Part shown: positions 16,968 through 25,824 of the stretch, piece by piece
Layout of the letters: each line of letters starts with the position of its first letter
How positions within the stretch are numbered: the first letter of the stretch is position 1
Assembly (NCBI GenBank): GCA_042691655.1
Contig: CP170506.1
Coordinates: 186,001 to 250,000 of the forward strand
Origin: UBA695 sp042691655
GTDB taxonomy: Bacteria > Verrucomicrobiota > Verrucomicrobiia > Chthoniobacterales > Chthoniobacteraceae
Length of the DNA: 64,000 bases
Direction of reading: 5' to 3'
Translations under genes and position numbers: made by a program
The notes under the pieces: model-generated
Database searches by the model: none
What the model saw: the letters and a program-made list of their open reading frames with translations, nothing else
Told to the model about the DNA's origin: nothing

Positions 16968-17672
16968 ATGCTCCCCGAAATCGAAAAACTGCTGGTGTTG
17001 CAGGATCGCGACCAACGGATCGCCCATCTCAAAGCTGAGCTGAAAAGGGTGCCCGTCGAACACAAGGCCCTCGAAGCCCAGCTCGCGGGGCTCGCTGGCG
17101 AAGCCGACAAGGCCCGCGCGGGGGTGCGCGTGCTGGAGGTGGAGAAAAAGCGCCTCGAAAACGAAGCCGCGGGCAAGCGCGAACAGATCGCCCGCTTCAA
17201 GACCCAGCAGATGCAGACCCGCAGGAACGAGGAGTTCCAGGCTTTTGGAGTGCAGATCAAGCACTTCGAGGCGGAAATTTCCAAGCTGGAGGACCGCGAA
17301 CTGGAGATCATGGAAGCCATGGAGGCCGCCAAACCGGCCCTGGCGCAAGCCGACCGGGCCTCCGCCGAAGCCAAGGAGCGCGTGGCCGGGCAGATCTCCA
17401 ACCTCGAAGAAAAGGCCAAGGCCATCGAAGAACAGCTCAAAACCGCCGAAGCCGCGCGCGGGAAGTTCACCGAAGGCATTTCCGAGGATGTCCTCTACGA
17501 ATATAACGGCCTCTTTAGGACCAAGAATGGCCTGGCCGTGGTCGCCCTCGAGCACGAAGTCTGCACCGGCTGCCACATGAAGGTGACGACGCAGACCATC
17601 GTCAACGCCAAGTCCGCGCCCCGCATCACCAACTGCGAGCAGTGTGGCCGGATCGTCTACTGGCAGGCGTAG
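16968..17672 (+). CDS. Coiled-coil protein with C-terminal C4 zinc ribbon (CT398-like)
   Basis: A 234-residue protein. Residues ~15-165 are a long two-strand coiled coil rich in Lys/Glu/Ala, and the last ~45 residues are a zf-RING_7-type ribbon with ligands in HEVCTGCHMKV and ITNCEQCGRIVYW. Members are widespread in bacteria and include Chlamydia CT398, reported to bind sigma-54 and a FliH-like protein; the general role is unresolved. Complete length, no membrane segment. Confidence 0.9.
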   Translation: MLPEIEKLLVLQDRDQRIAHLKAELKRVPVEHKALEAQLAGLAGEADKARAGVRVLEVEKKRLENEAAGKREQIARFKTQQMQTRRNEEFQAFGVQIKHFEAEISKLEDRELEIMEAMEAAKPALAQADRASAEAKERVAGQISNLEEKAKAIEEQLKTAEAARGKFTEGISEDVLYEYNGLFRTKNGLAVVALEHEVCTGCHMKVTTQTIVNAKSAPRITNCEQCGRIVYWQA

Positions 17673-17677
17673 GGTAA

Positions 17678-18319
17678 CTAAGCCCGCGTCCGGGCCGTCA
17701 TAAAGAAAACCGGGAAGCGGCCCGTGGCGCCGCTGGCGACGGGTTTCTCGATCACGTGCGCGGTCTGGATCCGCACATCGCGGCAACCCGCCTCCCAGAG
17801 CAGGTTGAGCAGCCATTCGCGGCGAAAGCCCTGGTGCTCAACGCCCGTGGCGTCGTCGTGGAAGGAGCCGTCCTCGTGGTCCAGATCGGCCAGCAGGAGC
17901 ACGCCGCCCGGAGCCAAGAGGCCGCTCAGCGCCGTGATGAGCCGCGGCACCTCGCGCACGTGGTGCAGCGCCATGGCCGAGAGGATCACGTCGAAGCCGC
18001 ACGCCCCTGGGAGCGGGCTCTGGGATAAATCATGGCAAAGCGTGCAGACGTTGCCCAGCGAGTGAGCGGCCGCCTTTTCGCGGAGCTTTTCCAGCATCCC
18101 GGGCGACACATCCACCGCCGTCACGCTCTCGCAGAGCCGGGCCAGCGGCAGCGAACACATCCCCGTGCCGCAGCCGTAGTCCATCAGCCGGGGCGGCTGG
18201 GGGAGCCCGGCGATCTCCCGCTCCGCCAGCCCCACGATGGCGCGCGACAAAGCCGCCCGGACCGGATTTTCATCCCACAAACCGGCCTGGCGGTCAAACC
18301 GCGCAACGTTCGAATTCAT
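17678..18319 (-). CDS. Class I SAM-dependent methyltransferase
   Basis: About 213 residues. Motif I is MDYGCGTGMCSLPLA, motif II VTAVDVSPGMLEKL, and motif IV/V DVILSAMALHHVREV followed by LAPGGVLLLADLDHEDG, typical of Methyltransf_11/UbiE-like enzymes with a small-molecule substrate. The ATG at 18319 (MNSNVARFD) is preferred because upstream in-frame codons show no family similarity. It ends 5 nt from the zinc-ribbon gene stop, tail to tail. Confidence 0.9.
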   Translation of the reverse strand: MNSNVARFDRQAGLWDENPVRAALSRAIVGLAEREIAGLPQPPRLMDYGCGTGMCSLPLARLCESVTAVDVSPGMLEKLREKAAAHSLGNVCTLCHDLSQSPLPGACGFDVILSAMALHHVREVPRLITALSGLLAPGGVLLLADLDHEDGSFHDDATGVEHQGFRREWLLNLLWEAGCRDVRIQTAHVIEKPVASGATGRFPVFFMTARTRA

Positions 18320-18460
18320 GCGCAAACCTTTTGACCATTCCCCCGCCCGAGTCCACCAAAATTTGCACTCCGATTGAACATTTCTTGGCCTGGGGTACTC
18401 CAACCCTCCGGCGGCTCGGCTCAAAGCCCTCCGCCGATATCACCCGCTATACCACATCCT

Positions 18461-19087
18461 ATGAAAATCAGAATCCTGGGTCTTTTTGTTGCGTTGGGAG
18501 CCCTTTCCCTGGGGTCCTCCCTCTGCCGTGCGGACGAAAAAGCCGCCGTGGGCAAGCCCGCGCCCGGTTTCACCCTGCCGGGAAGCGATGGCAAAACGCA
18601 TTCGCTGGCCGATTACAAAGGGAAAACGATCGTTCTGGAATGGACCAACCCCGGCTGCCCATTTGTAAAGAAATGGTATGGCGGCGGGGCCATGCAGAGC
18701 TTGCAGAAAGAGGCCACCGCCAAGGGAACCGTCTGGATCCGCATCAACTCCAGCGCCCCGGGCAAGGAGGGGTATGAGACGCCAGAGCAGGCGGCCACCA
18801 CAGACCGCGAGCAAAAGACCGCCGCCACCGTCACGCTGCTCGACCCCGAGGGGAAAGTGGGCCGCCTCTACGGAGCCAAAACCACGCCCCATATGTACGT
18901 CATCGACCCGAAGGGAACGCTGGATTACGAGGGGGCCATCGACAGCATCCGCTCGGCCGACGCCGCCGACATCCCCAAGGCCACCAACTACGTCACCGCC
19001 GCGCTCGCCGACCTGGCCGCAGGGAAAGCCGTCGCCACGCCGAGCACGCAATCGTACGGATGCAGCGTGAAATACGCGGGGAAGTAA
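18461..19087 (+). CDS. Secreted redoxin (AhpC/TSA-type) with a single active-site Cys
   Basis: A 208-residue protein with a signal peptide (LGLFVALGALSLGSSLCRA). The thioredoxin fold starts at VGKPAPGFTLPGSDGK; the active-site loop is WTNPGCPFVKKWY, with a peroxiredoxin-like single Cys rather than CxxC, and the cis-Pro is in KTTPHMYVIDP. A C-terminal QSYGCSVKY provides a second Cys that could act as the resolving residue. Acts in the periplasm. Start fixed by the signal peptide. Confidence 0.88.
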   Translation: MKIRILGLFVALGALSLGSSLCRADEKAAVGKPAPGFTLPGSDGKTHSLADYKGKTIVLEWTNPGCPFVKKWYGGGAMQSLQKEATAKGTVWIRINSSAPGKEGYETPEQAATTDREQKTAATVTLLDPEGKVGRLYGAKTTPHMYVIDPKGTLDYEGAIDSIRSADAADIPKATNYVTAALADLAAGKAVATPSTQSYGCSVKYAGK

Positions 19088-19133
19088 TCCGTCTGCTTGA
19101 CTCATGCCTCGCGCTGAAAGATGATCGCGAGAC

Positions 19134-19871
19134 ATGAGCCGACAGGGATTAATGGTCATTTGTGTTTTGGTGCTTGCCGCATCGGTTTGGTTTTACAAAC
19201 CGCCCAAGCCATCATCGGACGAATCGTCCCAACCGGCTCCCGAGCCCGCGGCCGCCACCGCTCCGGTGGCCACGCCCGCGTCCGCGCTCCGTCCGAGCGC
19301 GAGCCCCTTGTCCCTGAACCGGCCCGCGGTGCCGCAAGTCCCTCAAGTCCCTTATGTCAAGGGACGGATTCTGTACGGAGTGAATTCCGCGAAGTCCGGC
19401 GAGCGCGTTGTCATGCGGCTCGATAGCGCCTTTAGCCTTTCGCAGATCGAGGCGGCCAAGGCCAAAGCCATCCGTGAGCACAAGCCGCTCGGGTTCATCA
19501 TGGTTTGGGGGCAGTTTTTCGACTCCAAGGCGGTTGACAGCCGGGCCCAGGGCGGCGGGGAGGGGCTGGCCCATTTTTACCGCGCTTTCAGAAACACGCT
19601 GGTCTTGGTCTACGTTCGCCACGAGAGCGAGCTCGGCCAAGTGCCCGATGCCGTCAAAAAAGGGTTCAACGGCCCTGACGAGGGCGGCTTCGCCCCGAAC
19701 ATGGCCGTCGTGGACGCCACCGCGAGCGAGTTCATCGTGGAAATCCCCTACGGAGGAGCCAAGTCCACCGGCGAGATTCGCGACGGCGTTTTTAGCGCCG
19801 GTGCGCAGAAGATCGAGCAATGGCTCTCCACGCACCCGGATGCGCTGACGCAAACCCCGGCTAAAAGGTAA
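19134..19871 (+). CDS. Membrane-anchored protein with possible thioredoxin-like domain lacking CxxC
   Basis: A 245-residue protein: N-terminal anchor (LMVICVLVLAASVWFY), Pro/Ala/Ser-rich linker (~25-75), then a globular part. The segment KAKAIREHKPLGFIMVWGQ followed by LVLVYVRHESE and APNMAVVDATA resembles the strand order of thioredoxin-like domains, but there is no catalytic cysteine. The assignment is weak. It lies 46 bp after the redoxin gene and just upstream of the type VII-like locus; membership of either unit is not clear. Confidence 0.65.
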   Translation: MSRQGLMVICVLVLAASVWFYKPPKPSSDESSQPAPEPAAATAPVATPASALRPSASPLSLNRPAVPQVPQVPYVKGRILYGVNSAKSGERVVMRLDSAFSLSQIEAAKAKAIREHKPLGFIMVWGQFFDSKAVDSRAQGGGEGLAHFYRAFRNTLVLVYVRHESELGQVPDAVKKGFNGPDEGGFAPNMAVVDATASEFIVEIPYGGAKSTGEIRDGVFSAGAQKIEQWLSTHPDALTQTPAKR

Positions 19872-19998
19872 GGAAAACACTGATCTCGGGGTTGAATTCC
19901 GGGGGAAATGCGGTCAAACTATCTGGAGCGGGACGGCCCCGGAGCTGAAAACGGTTTTGAAGCTCCTCAAACCCTCCGTTTTCCCGATAATTTCCCCT

Positions 19999-20271
19999 AT
20001 GGCACAAGCGATCATGAATCCCGAAGAGGTGCGGCGCTTCGCGGCGGAGCTGAAGCGCTTTAACGATGACCTCCTAGCCAAGGCCACCTCTCTCCAAGCC
20101 CGTTTCAACGCCCTCGGATCCACCTGGCAGGATCAGGAACAGCAGAAATTCGCCGAGGAATTCCTGAACACCATGAAGGTGCTCAAAAAGTTCGTCGAAA
20201 TTTCCGAAAAACAGACCCCCTACCTGCTCCGCAAAGCGCAGCGGATCGAAGAGTACCTCGACCAGCGGTAA
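19999..20271 (+). CDS. WXG100/ESAT-6-like small helical protein (W-x-D variant)
   Basis: A 90-residue two-helix hairpin protein. Between the helices it has TWQDQEQQKFAEEF, matching W-x-[GD]-x5-[FY] spacing of WXG100 proteins, where the Trp turn is followed eight residues later by an aromatic residue. Length (~90-100) and predicted all-alpha content fit. The ATG at 19999 (MAQAIMNPEEV) is preferred over an in-frame upstream start. It opens a four-gene run that ends with an FtsK/EssC-like ATPase, the standard partner of these secreted proteins, so it is probably a secreted substrate or structural component of a type VII-like system. Confidence 0.8.
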   Translation: MAQAIMNPEEVRRFAAELKRFNDDLLAKATSLQARFNALGSTWQDQEQQKFAEEFLNTMKVLKKFVEISEKQTPYLLRKAQRIEEYLDQR

Positions 20272-20292
20272 CCCCGCGCCGGATTCTCTCCC

Positions 20293-20850
20293 ATGGCCAA
20301 CCAGGCAAAAGTCACCTCGCTCGACGCGCTCGACGCCTTCCGCTCCAGCCTTATCGTCTTCATCGCCAAGGCCAAGCGCGCCCTCGACGAGACCTCCGAG
20401 GAAGGCCACCGGATGCGCCAGTACCTCCAGAACGACCAGCGCCAGCATTGGGAACTCCAGCGGCGCGCGAGGACGAAAAAGCTGGAACAGGCGGAAGCGG
20501 AACTCCTCAGCGCCCGCCTCGCCGGTCACCGCGAAGCCCAGCAGATGCGCCAGGGGGCCGTGAACCACTGGAAGGCGGCCGTGGAGGAAGCCGAGACCAA
20601 GCTCGCCGCCATCAAACAGTGGGCCGTCCATTACGACAGCACCGCCGACCCGATCTTTCGGCGGCTGGAGGACTTCCGCCAATACGTCGAGGCCGATCTG
20701 CCCAAAGCCGTCGCGCTCCTAGTCAACGTCCAAAAGGCCCTCGAAGGCTACTCCGAGCCGGGATCTCCCGCGCCGTCGGGGCCCTCGTCGGCTACCCATT
20801 TCACCACAGAGGACACAGAGCACACGGAGGGAAAGACAGAGGGCTCTTAA
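20293..20850 (+). CDS. Coiled-coil protein of the type VII-like locus
   Basis: A 185-residue protein, 21 bp after the WXG100-like gene. Residues ~5-155 are almost wholly helical and heptad-rich (LIVFIAKAKRALDETSEEGHR, RARTKKLEQAEAELL). There is no signal peptide. The last ~18 residues (from SATHFTTEDTEHTE) are encoded by a dispersed intergenic repeat that has run into the frame, so the tail is probably not part of the ancestral protein. Function unknown; position suggests a component or substrate of the ATPase system. Confidence 0.75.
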   Translation: MANQAKVTSLDALDAFRSSLIVFIAKAKRALDETSEEGHRMRQYLQNDQRQHWELQRRARTKKLEQAEAELLSARLAGHREAQQMRQGAVNHWKAAVEEAETKLAAIKQWAVHYDSTADPIFRRLEDFRQYVEADLPKAVALLVNVQKALEGYSEPGSPAPSGPSSATHFTTEDTEHTEGKTEGS

Positions 20851-20915
20851 AGGTTATGCCCCACCGCCTCACTCCCATCTCGGTGCCCTCCATTTCCTCC
20901 GTGTCCTCTGTGGTA
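20803..20915. repeat. CCACAGAGGACAC-type inverted repeat pair spanning a stop codon
   Basis: The left arm (about 20803-20830, CACCACAGAGGACACAGAG...) and right arm (about 20887-20915, CTCCGTGTCCTCTGTGG...) are inverted copies separated by ~56 bp. The left arm is coding sequence for the C-terminus of the coiled-coil protein. Related single or paired copies occur at 15.7, 46.7 and 62.9 kb. Confidence 0.8.
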
Positions 20916-20928
20916 AAATCTTAAACCC

Positions 20929-21141
20929 ATGAGCACCAAAGCCAGCGCCGCCGCTCTCGTCCAAGCCACCAAGGATCTGTCCGTTTCCTGGCAGGAAACC
21001 AAGGCCCATTGGCGCGATGTGAAGGCCATCGAATTCGAGGCCACCTATATTGAAGAACTTCCCAACCGCCTGAACCGCGCGCTCTCGGTGATGGCTGAAA
21101 TCGACAACCTCTTTGCAAAAATCCGCCACGACTGTGAATAA
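20929..21141 (+). CDS. Second small W-x-D helical protein of the type VII-like locus
   Basis: A 70-residue helical protein. It carries HWRDVKAIEFEATY, the same W-x-D-x5-F-x3-[FY] pattern as in the 90-residue protein at 19999-20271, so the two look like diverged members of one WXG100-like pair although overall identity is low. No signal peptide or membrane segment. Its stop overlaps the likely GTG start of the ATPase gene, implying translational coupling. It is shorter than usual WXG100 proteins and I treat the family call as inference. Confidence 0.7.
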   Translation: MSTKASAAALVQATKDLSVSWQETKAHWRDVKAIEFEATYIEELPNRLNRALSVMAEIDNLFAKIRHDCE

Positions 21142-24100
21142 ACTCGCCGGTCTGCGCGCCAGCCTCGCGCTCGACCTTCTCTCCCAGATCAAGAAAACCG
21201 CCGCGCTCTATGCGCAGCGCGAAGCCCAGCTTACTCGCGATCTTGGCGAGCGGCGCGTTGCGCTTAACCGCTCGTGGCGCGAAGCCCGAGCCTTGGCCGA
21301 ATCGCAATCCGCCGCCGCCATCGGGTCGGCCGAGGCCGCCTTTAGCGCCAGGACGCGCCAAGTCCAGAACCTCGCCGCCGCGAGGGAAGACCGCATCCGG
21401 GAATTCGAAAACCGCACGCTCGTCAACCTGCCCGAGCGGGCGCGTAAGGAAAAGGAAGCGTGGATGGGCGCGCTGCAAATGCGCGACTTTGAGGCCAAGA
21501 GCCACCGCACCGGCGGGCTGGATGCCGCCGCTGCCGAGTACCGCGCCGCCGCGAAGGACCTGGGCCTCGAACGGGCCGAGCTGAACGTCCTCAGCAAGCG
21601 CGTCCGGTGGGCCTTCGCAGGCTACCCGTGGCTGGGGAAGGCGCTGGACGCGGCCCCGCGCGAGGGTTTGGCGGTGGAGGGTGCGGATTTGGCAGAGCCG
21701 CTTCAGGAGATCAAAGCCGAACGCACCGCGCTCCGCGGGCAATGGTTGCAGAAGGCTTTTGGAGTCATTCCCGTTTTTGGCTGGGTGTTGTCGCTGATCT
21801 TGGCCGTGTTTCTAATGCACTGGCCTGCATTTTTGGGCTATGGGCTTGTCGTCTCAGTGTTGTATTTCATCGCCGCGCGCCAGGCGAAGCCTTACGCCGA
21901 GCGCCTCGCCCCGTTGCTCGCGCGCGCTCGGCAAATTGACGCCGCAGCCGAGACGCTCCTCGCGGATCACCACCGTGCCCGGCAGGCCGAGATCGAAGCC
22001 GAATATCAGGCCGGGTTTGAGGAGCTCTCCGCGCAGTGGAACCGCTCCGACAGCATCGAGGAAGAGTACACCGAAATTACGCGGGCGCGCCTCTCGGCCC
22101 ACGTTCCGCGCGCGCTGGCCCGCAACGAAGCCATGACGCAGCGCCGCCTGGCGGCGATCGAGGCCGAGCGCGAGACCCAAGTCGGCACCTTGCAGGCCGA
22201 GGGGGATACCGTCCTCTCCCATCTCGACCACGCCCACGACGCCGAGATGGAGCAGTGGGAAGCCAGCCAGCGCGACGGCTGGGCCGAGCTGCAAACCGGC
22301 TGGAACGGCGAGCTCTCCCCCCGCATCGAAAACCTCGAGGGCCTCAACACGCTCGCCCGCGAGCATTTCCCTGAGTGGACCCCGGCGATGGTCGAGGCCT
22401 GGCAGCCGCCGGAGACCTTCCCCGTCGCCGTGCCGTTTGGCCGCGTCGAGACCGATATTTCCGCCAGCCTGCCCAAGGACGCCCGGCTCGCGCTGCCGTG
22501 CAGCCCCGTCTTAAGCGCACCGCTCGCCCTGGAGTTCCCCGCCGAGGGCTCGCTGCTTCTCGAAACCACCGAATCCGCGGGCGAAGCGGCCTCGGGCGTT
22601 TTCAACGAAATCATCCTGCGGCTCCTTTCCGTCACGCCGCCGGGCAAAGTCAGCTTCACCATTTTCGATCCCGTGGGCCTCGGCGAGAACTTCGCGGGCC
22701 TCATGCAGCTGGCCGACTTCGAGGAGACGCTCATCAACCGCCGCATCTGGACCCAGCGCGACCAGATCGACGAGCGCCTGGGCGAAATCTGCGAGCACCT
22801 GGAAAAAGTCATCCAGATGTACCTGCGTAACCAGTATGACACGATAGCGGATTACAACGAACAGGCCGGGACCGTCGCGGAGAAATACCACTTCGTCGTC
22901 ATCGCCGATTTCCCCGCCGCGTTCAGCGAAACCGCCGCCGCCCGGCTGGAGAGCATCGTTACCAGCGGCGCGCGTTGTGGCGTCTTCACCCTGCTCCATT
23001 GGGACAAACGCCTGCCCCTGCCCGAGGACATCGCGCCCGAGGAACTCCGCTCCAACGCGCTGACACTGCGGCGCGAAGGCGACCGCTTCGTCGTCGGCGC
23101 GGCCCCGTCCGATAGCTCCACGCGTGTGGCGCTGAAAGCCCCGCCCGCCGCCGAACTGGCTCAGGCCATTACGCAAAAAATCGGCAAAGCGAGCGTCGAT
23201 TCCAACCGCGTCGAGGTCCCCTTCTCGCTCATCGCGCCGCCCGAGGCGGAATTCTGGAAAGGCGACACGACTCAGGAGCTGCGCATTGCCATCGGCCGCA
23301 CCGGCGCGACCAAGCAGCAGTACCTGGCCATCGGCAAGGGAACCCGCCAGCACGCCCTCTTCGCGGGCAAGACCGGGTCGGGCAAATCGACCCTCTTCCA
23401 CGTCATCATCACCAACCTGGCCCTCACGTGCAGCCCGCTCGAGGTGGAGTTTTACCTGATCGACTTCAAGAAAGGCGTCGAGTTCAAGTGCTACGCCGAA
23501 AAGCGCCTGCCGCACGCGCGCGTCATCGCCATTGAGAGCGACCGCGAGTTTGCCTTAAGCGTGCTCCAGCGCGTGGACGAGGAGCTCAAACGCCGGGGCG
23601 ATCTCTTCCGCGCCCTCGGCGTGCAGGACGTCCCCGGCTACAAGCGGGCGGGCGGAAAAGAGCCGCTCCCGCGCACGCTCTTGATGATCGATGAGTTCCA
23701 GGAATTTTTCGTCGAGGACGACGCCATCGCGCAAACGGCCTCGCTTCTTTTCGACCGCATCGTGCGCCAGGGCCGCGCCTTTGGCATCCATGTATTACTT
23801 GGCACGCAGACCCTTGGCGGCTCCTACTCGCTGGCCCGCGCCACGCTGGGGCAGATGGTCATCCGCGTGGCCCTGCAATGCAACGAGGCCGATGCCTACC
23901 TGATCATGGACGAGAGCAACGCCGCGCCGCGTCTCCTCTCGCGCCCCGGCGAGGGCATTTACAACGACGCCGCCGGAGCGCTGGAGGGCAACAGCCCCTT
24001 CCAGGTCGTCTGGCTCTCCGACGAAGAGCGCGATGGCTGGCTCGACAAAGTTCACGAACTGGCTGCTCACAACCCGCGCCCGTTCCCCGCGCCGATTGTG

Positions 24101-24952
24101 TTCGAAGGCAACGCCCCGGCGGCCATCACCGACAACGAGCCGCTCGAGGTGCTCCTCGCCTCCCGTAAAAGCGGGAAGCCCGCCGCGCCGCCCGCCGTGG
24201 GCCGTGCCTGGCTCGGCGCACCAAACTCGATCAAAGGCCCCACCGAGGCGCTCTTCCAAAGCCAAAGCGGCAGCAACCTGCTCATCGTCGGCCAGCGCGA
24301 GGAGGTGGCCCTCAACCTGCTCGGCCTCGCGCTCCTGGCCCTCGCCGCACAGTACCCAGCCGGAGCGGCCCGGTTCGTCTTTTTACACGCCGCCACGCCC
24401 GGCACCCAGGACGGCGAGGCGATCGAGCAACTGCAAACAGCGCTGCCGTTCGTGGAATTTGTCCGGCCCTCCGAGGCCGGGGAGGCCATCAACCGCCTGG
24501 CGCAGCGGCTCCACTCGGGCGATGATCGCGAGCTGGTTTTCTGCTTCATCTACGGCCTGCATAAGTTCAAAAAGCTGCGGCATGAGGACGATTTCTCCTT
24601 CTCCATGAGCGACGACGCCAATGCCGCGCCCGACCCGAGCGCGCAATTTGCCGACCTCATTACCGAGGGGGCCAGCCACGGCATCCACTTACTGGCGACC
24701 TTCGACACGCTTAACAACGTCAACCGCTTCCTCACCCGCAAGGCGCTGAGCGAGTTCGAGATGCGTGTCATCTTCCAGATGAGCGCCAACGATTCCGCGA
24801 GCCTTGTTGATTCGCCCAAGGCGAGTACGCTTGGCCTCCACCGCGCGCTCTTTTACAACGAGCACGAGGGAACGCTGGAGACCTTCCGGCCCTACGCCTC
24901 GCCGGGCCCGGAGTGGTTCCGTGAAGCGGCGGGGGCGGTCGGGGCAAAGTAA
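21134..24952 (+). CDS. FtsK/SpoIIIE-family ATPase, EssC/EccC-like (type VII-like secretion)
   Basis: About 1,272 residues from a GTG at 21134; a TTG at 21113 is the alternative. Order: N-terminal coiled coil (~1-190), two adjacent membrane segments (~210-255, WVLSLILAVFLMHW and LGYGLVVSVLYFIAA), a second long coiled coil (~265-420), a linker domain, then the FtsK/SpoIIIE motor with Walker A GKTGSGKST (745-753) and Walker B TLLMIDEFQEFF (D853, E854). A C-terminal P-loop-like domain (SNLLIVGQREEVALN) lacks the GKS/T, as the later ATPase modules of EssC/EccC often do. There are no FHA domains. The extra coiled coils and absence of a FtsK gamma domain argue against chromosome segregation. With two W-x-D proteins upstream it is best read as the motor of a type VII-like secretion system. 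Confidence 0.87.
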   Translation: MNKLAGLRASLALDLLSQIKKTAALYAQREAQLTRDLGERRVALNRSWREARALAESQSAAAIGSAEAAFSARTRQVQNLAAAREDRIREFENRTLVNLPERARKEKEAWMGALQMRDFEAKSHRTGGLDAAAAEYRAAAKDLGLERAELNVLSKRVRWAFAGYPWLGKALDAAPREGLAVEGADLAEPLQEIKAERTALRGQWLQKAFGVIPVFGWVLSLILAVFLMHWPAFLGYGLVVSVLYFIAARQAKPYAERLAPLLARARQIDAAAETLLADHHRARQAEIEAEYQAGFEELSAQWNRSDSIEEEYTEITRARLSAHVPRALARNEAMTQRRLAAIEAERETQVGTLQAEGDTVLSHLDHAHDAEMEQWEASQRDGWAELQTGWNGELSPRIENLEGLNTLAREHFPEWTPAMVEAWQPPETFPVAVPFGRVETDISASLPKDARLALPCSPVLSAPLALEFPAEGSLLLETTESAGEAASGVFNEIILRLLSVTPPGKVSFTIFDPVGLGENFAGLMQLADFEETLINRRIWTQRDQIDERLGEICEHLEKVIQMYLRNQYDTIADYNEQAGTVAEKYHFVVIADFPAAFSETAAARLESIVTSGARCGVFTLLHWDKRLPLPEDIAPEELRSNALTLRREGDRFVVGAAPSDSSTRVALKAPPAAELAQAITQKIGKASVDSNRVEVPFSLIAPPEAEFWKGDTTQELRIAIGRTGATKQQYLAIGKGTRQHALFAGKTGSGKSTLFHVIITNLALTCSPLEVEFYLIDFKKGVEFKCYAEKRLPHARVIAIESDREFALSVLQRVDEELKRRGDLFRALGVQDVPGYKRAGGKEPLPRTLLMIDEFQEFFVEDDAIAQTASLLFDRIVRQGRAFGIHVLLGTQTLGGSYSLARATLGQMVIRVALQCNEADAYLIMDESNAAPRLLSRPGEGIYNDAAGALEGNSPFQVVWLSDEERDGWLDKVHELAAHNPRPFPAPIVFEGNAPAAITDNEPLEVLLASRKSGKPAAPPAVGRAWLGAPNSIKGPTEALFQSQSGSNLLIVGQREEVALNLLGLALLALAAQYPAGAARFVFLHAATPGTQDGEAIEQLQTALPFVEFVRPSEAGEAINRLAQRLHSGDDRELVFCFIYGLHKFKKLRHEDDFSFSMSDDANAAPDPSAQFADLITEGASHGIHLLATFDTLNNVNRFLTRKALSEFEMRVIFQMSANDSASLVDSPKASTLGLHRALFYNEHEGTLETFRPYASPGPEWFREAAGAVGAK

Positions 24953-25121
24953 TCCGATATACACAAACAAAAGCCATTAAGGCTCACTTGCGTGAGAAAT
25001 TTATTGGAGAGGCCATTTTAGTGGCGTTTGAGTATGTAATCTTTTGAGAGTGTTGCTGAACTGTTTCATGATTGGATGACTTGCGGCCGCGTGGCATCCG
25101 TGCCTAGGATCGGGCTCTCTT

Positions 25122-25757
25122 ATGATTGCTCCCAACGATGTCATTCTTTTTCAGGGCGATTCCATCACGGATTGCGGCCGCAACCGTGAAGTCGCTGACC
25201 CCAACAACAGCAGCGCGCTCGGCCTTGGCTATCCCCATTTCGTGGCCGGTGAGCTGCTGGCTCAAAAGCCCGCGCTCTCCATTTATAACCGGGGCATCAG
25301 CGGCAACCGGGTGGTGGATCTCTACGCCCGCATCAAGTCCGACCTGATCAACCTCAAGCCGAACCTGGTGAGCATCTTAATCGGCGTCAACGACACCTGG
25401 CACGAGTTCGGCAGCCAGAACGGCGTGGCGGTGCCGAAGTACGAGCGCGTTTACCGCGATCTGCTTACCGAAACCCGCGAGGCGCTTCCCGAGGTGCGCT
25501 TTGTTTTGTGCGAACCGTTCGTGCTGCGCTGCGGCGTGGTGACGGAGGACTGGGTCGCCGAAATGGATCAGCGCCGCGCCGTCACGGCGAAGCTTGCCAA
25601 GGAATTCAACGCGATTTTCGTTCCCTTCCAGTCGGCCCTCGACGAAGCGCTCCGCATCGCGGGCCCGCTCCACTGGACCTGCGAAGGCGTCCACCCGACC
25701 CCGGCCGGGCACCACGTCATGGCGCGCACGTGGCTCAAGCACGTGGCAGGCTGCTAA
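25122..25757 (+). CDS. SGNH/GDSL hydrolase
   Basis: A 211-residue esterase-type hydrolase with all four SGNH blocks: FQGDSITDCGRN (catalytic Ser), the Gly of NRGISGN, GVNDTWHEF (Asn), and the C-terminal VHPTPAGH (Asp/His region, here HPTPAGH). No signal peptide. These enzymes act on acyl esters, often of sugars; substrate unknown. Independent of the upstream ATPase gene, from which it is separated by 169 bp. Confidence 0.92.
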   Translation: MIAPNDVILFQGDSITDCGRNREVADPNNSSALGLGYPHFVAGELLAQKPALSIYNRGISGNRVVDLYARIKSDLINLKPNLVSILIGVNDTWHEFGSQNGVAVPKYERVYRDLLTETREALPEVRFVLCEPFVLRCGVVTEDWVAEMDQRRAVTAKLAKEFNAIFVPFQSALDEALRIAGPLHWTCEGVHPTPAGHHVMARTWLKHVAGC

Positions 25758-25824
25758 TACCGTTTCCAGAGGTGCCCTTTAGACGGATGAGCAGGAGCTT
25801 TTTTGGAGGGCCCGTCGGTGGCGA

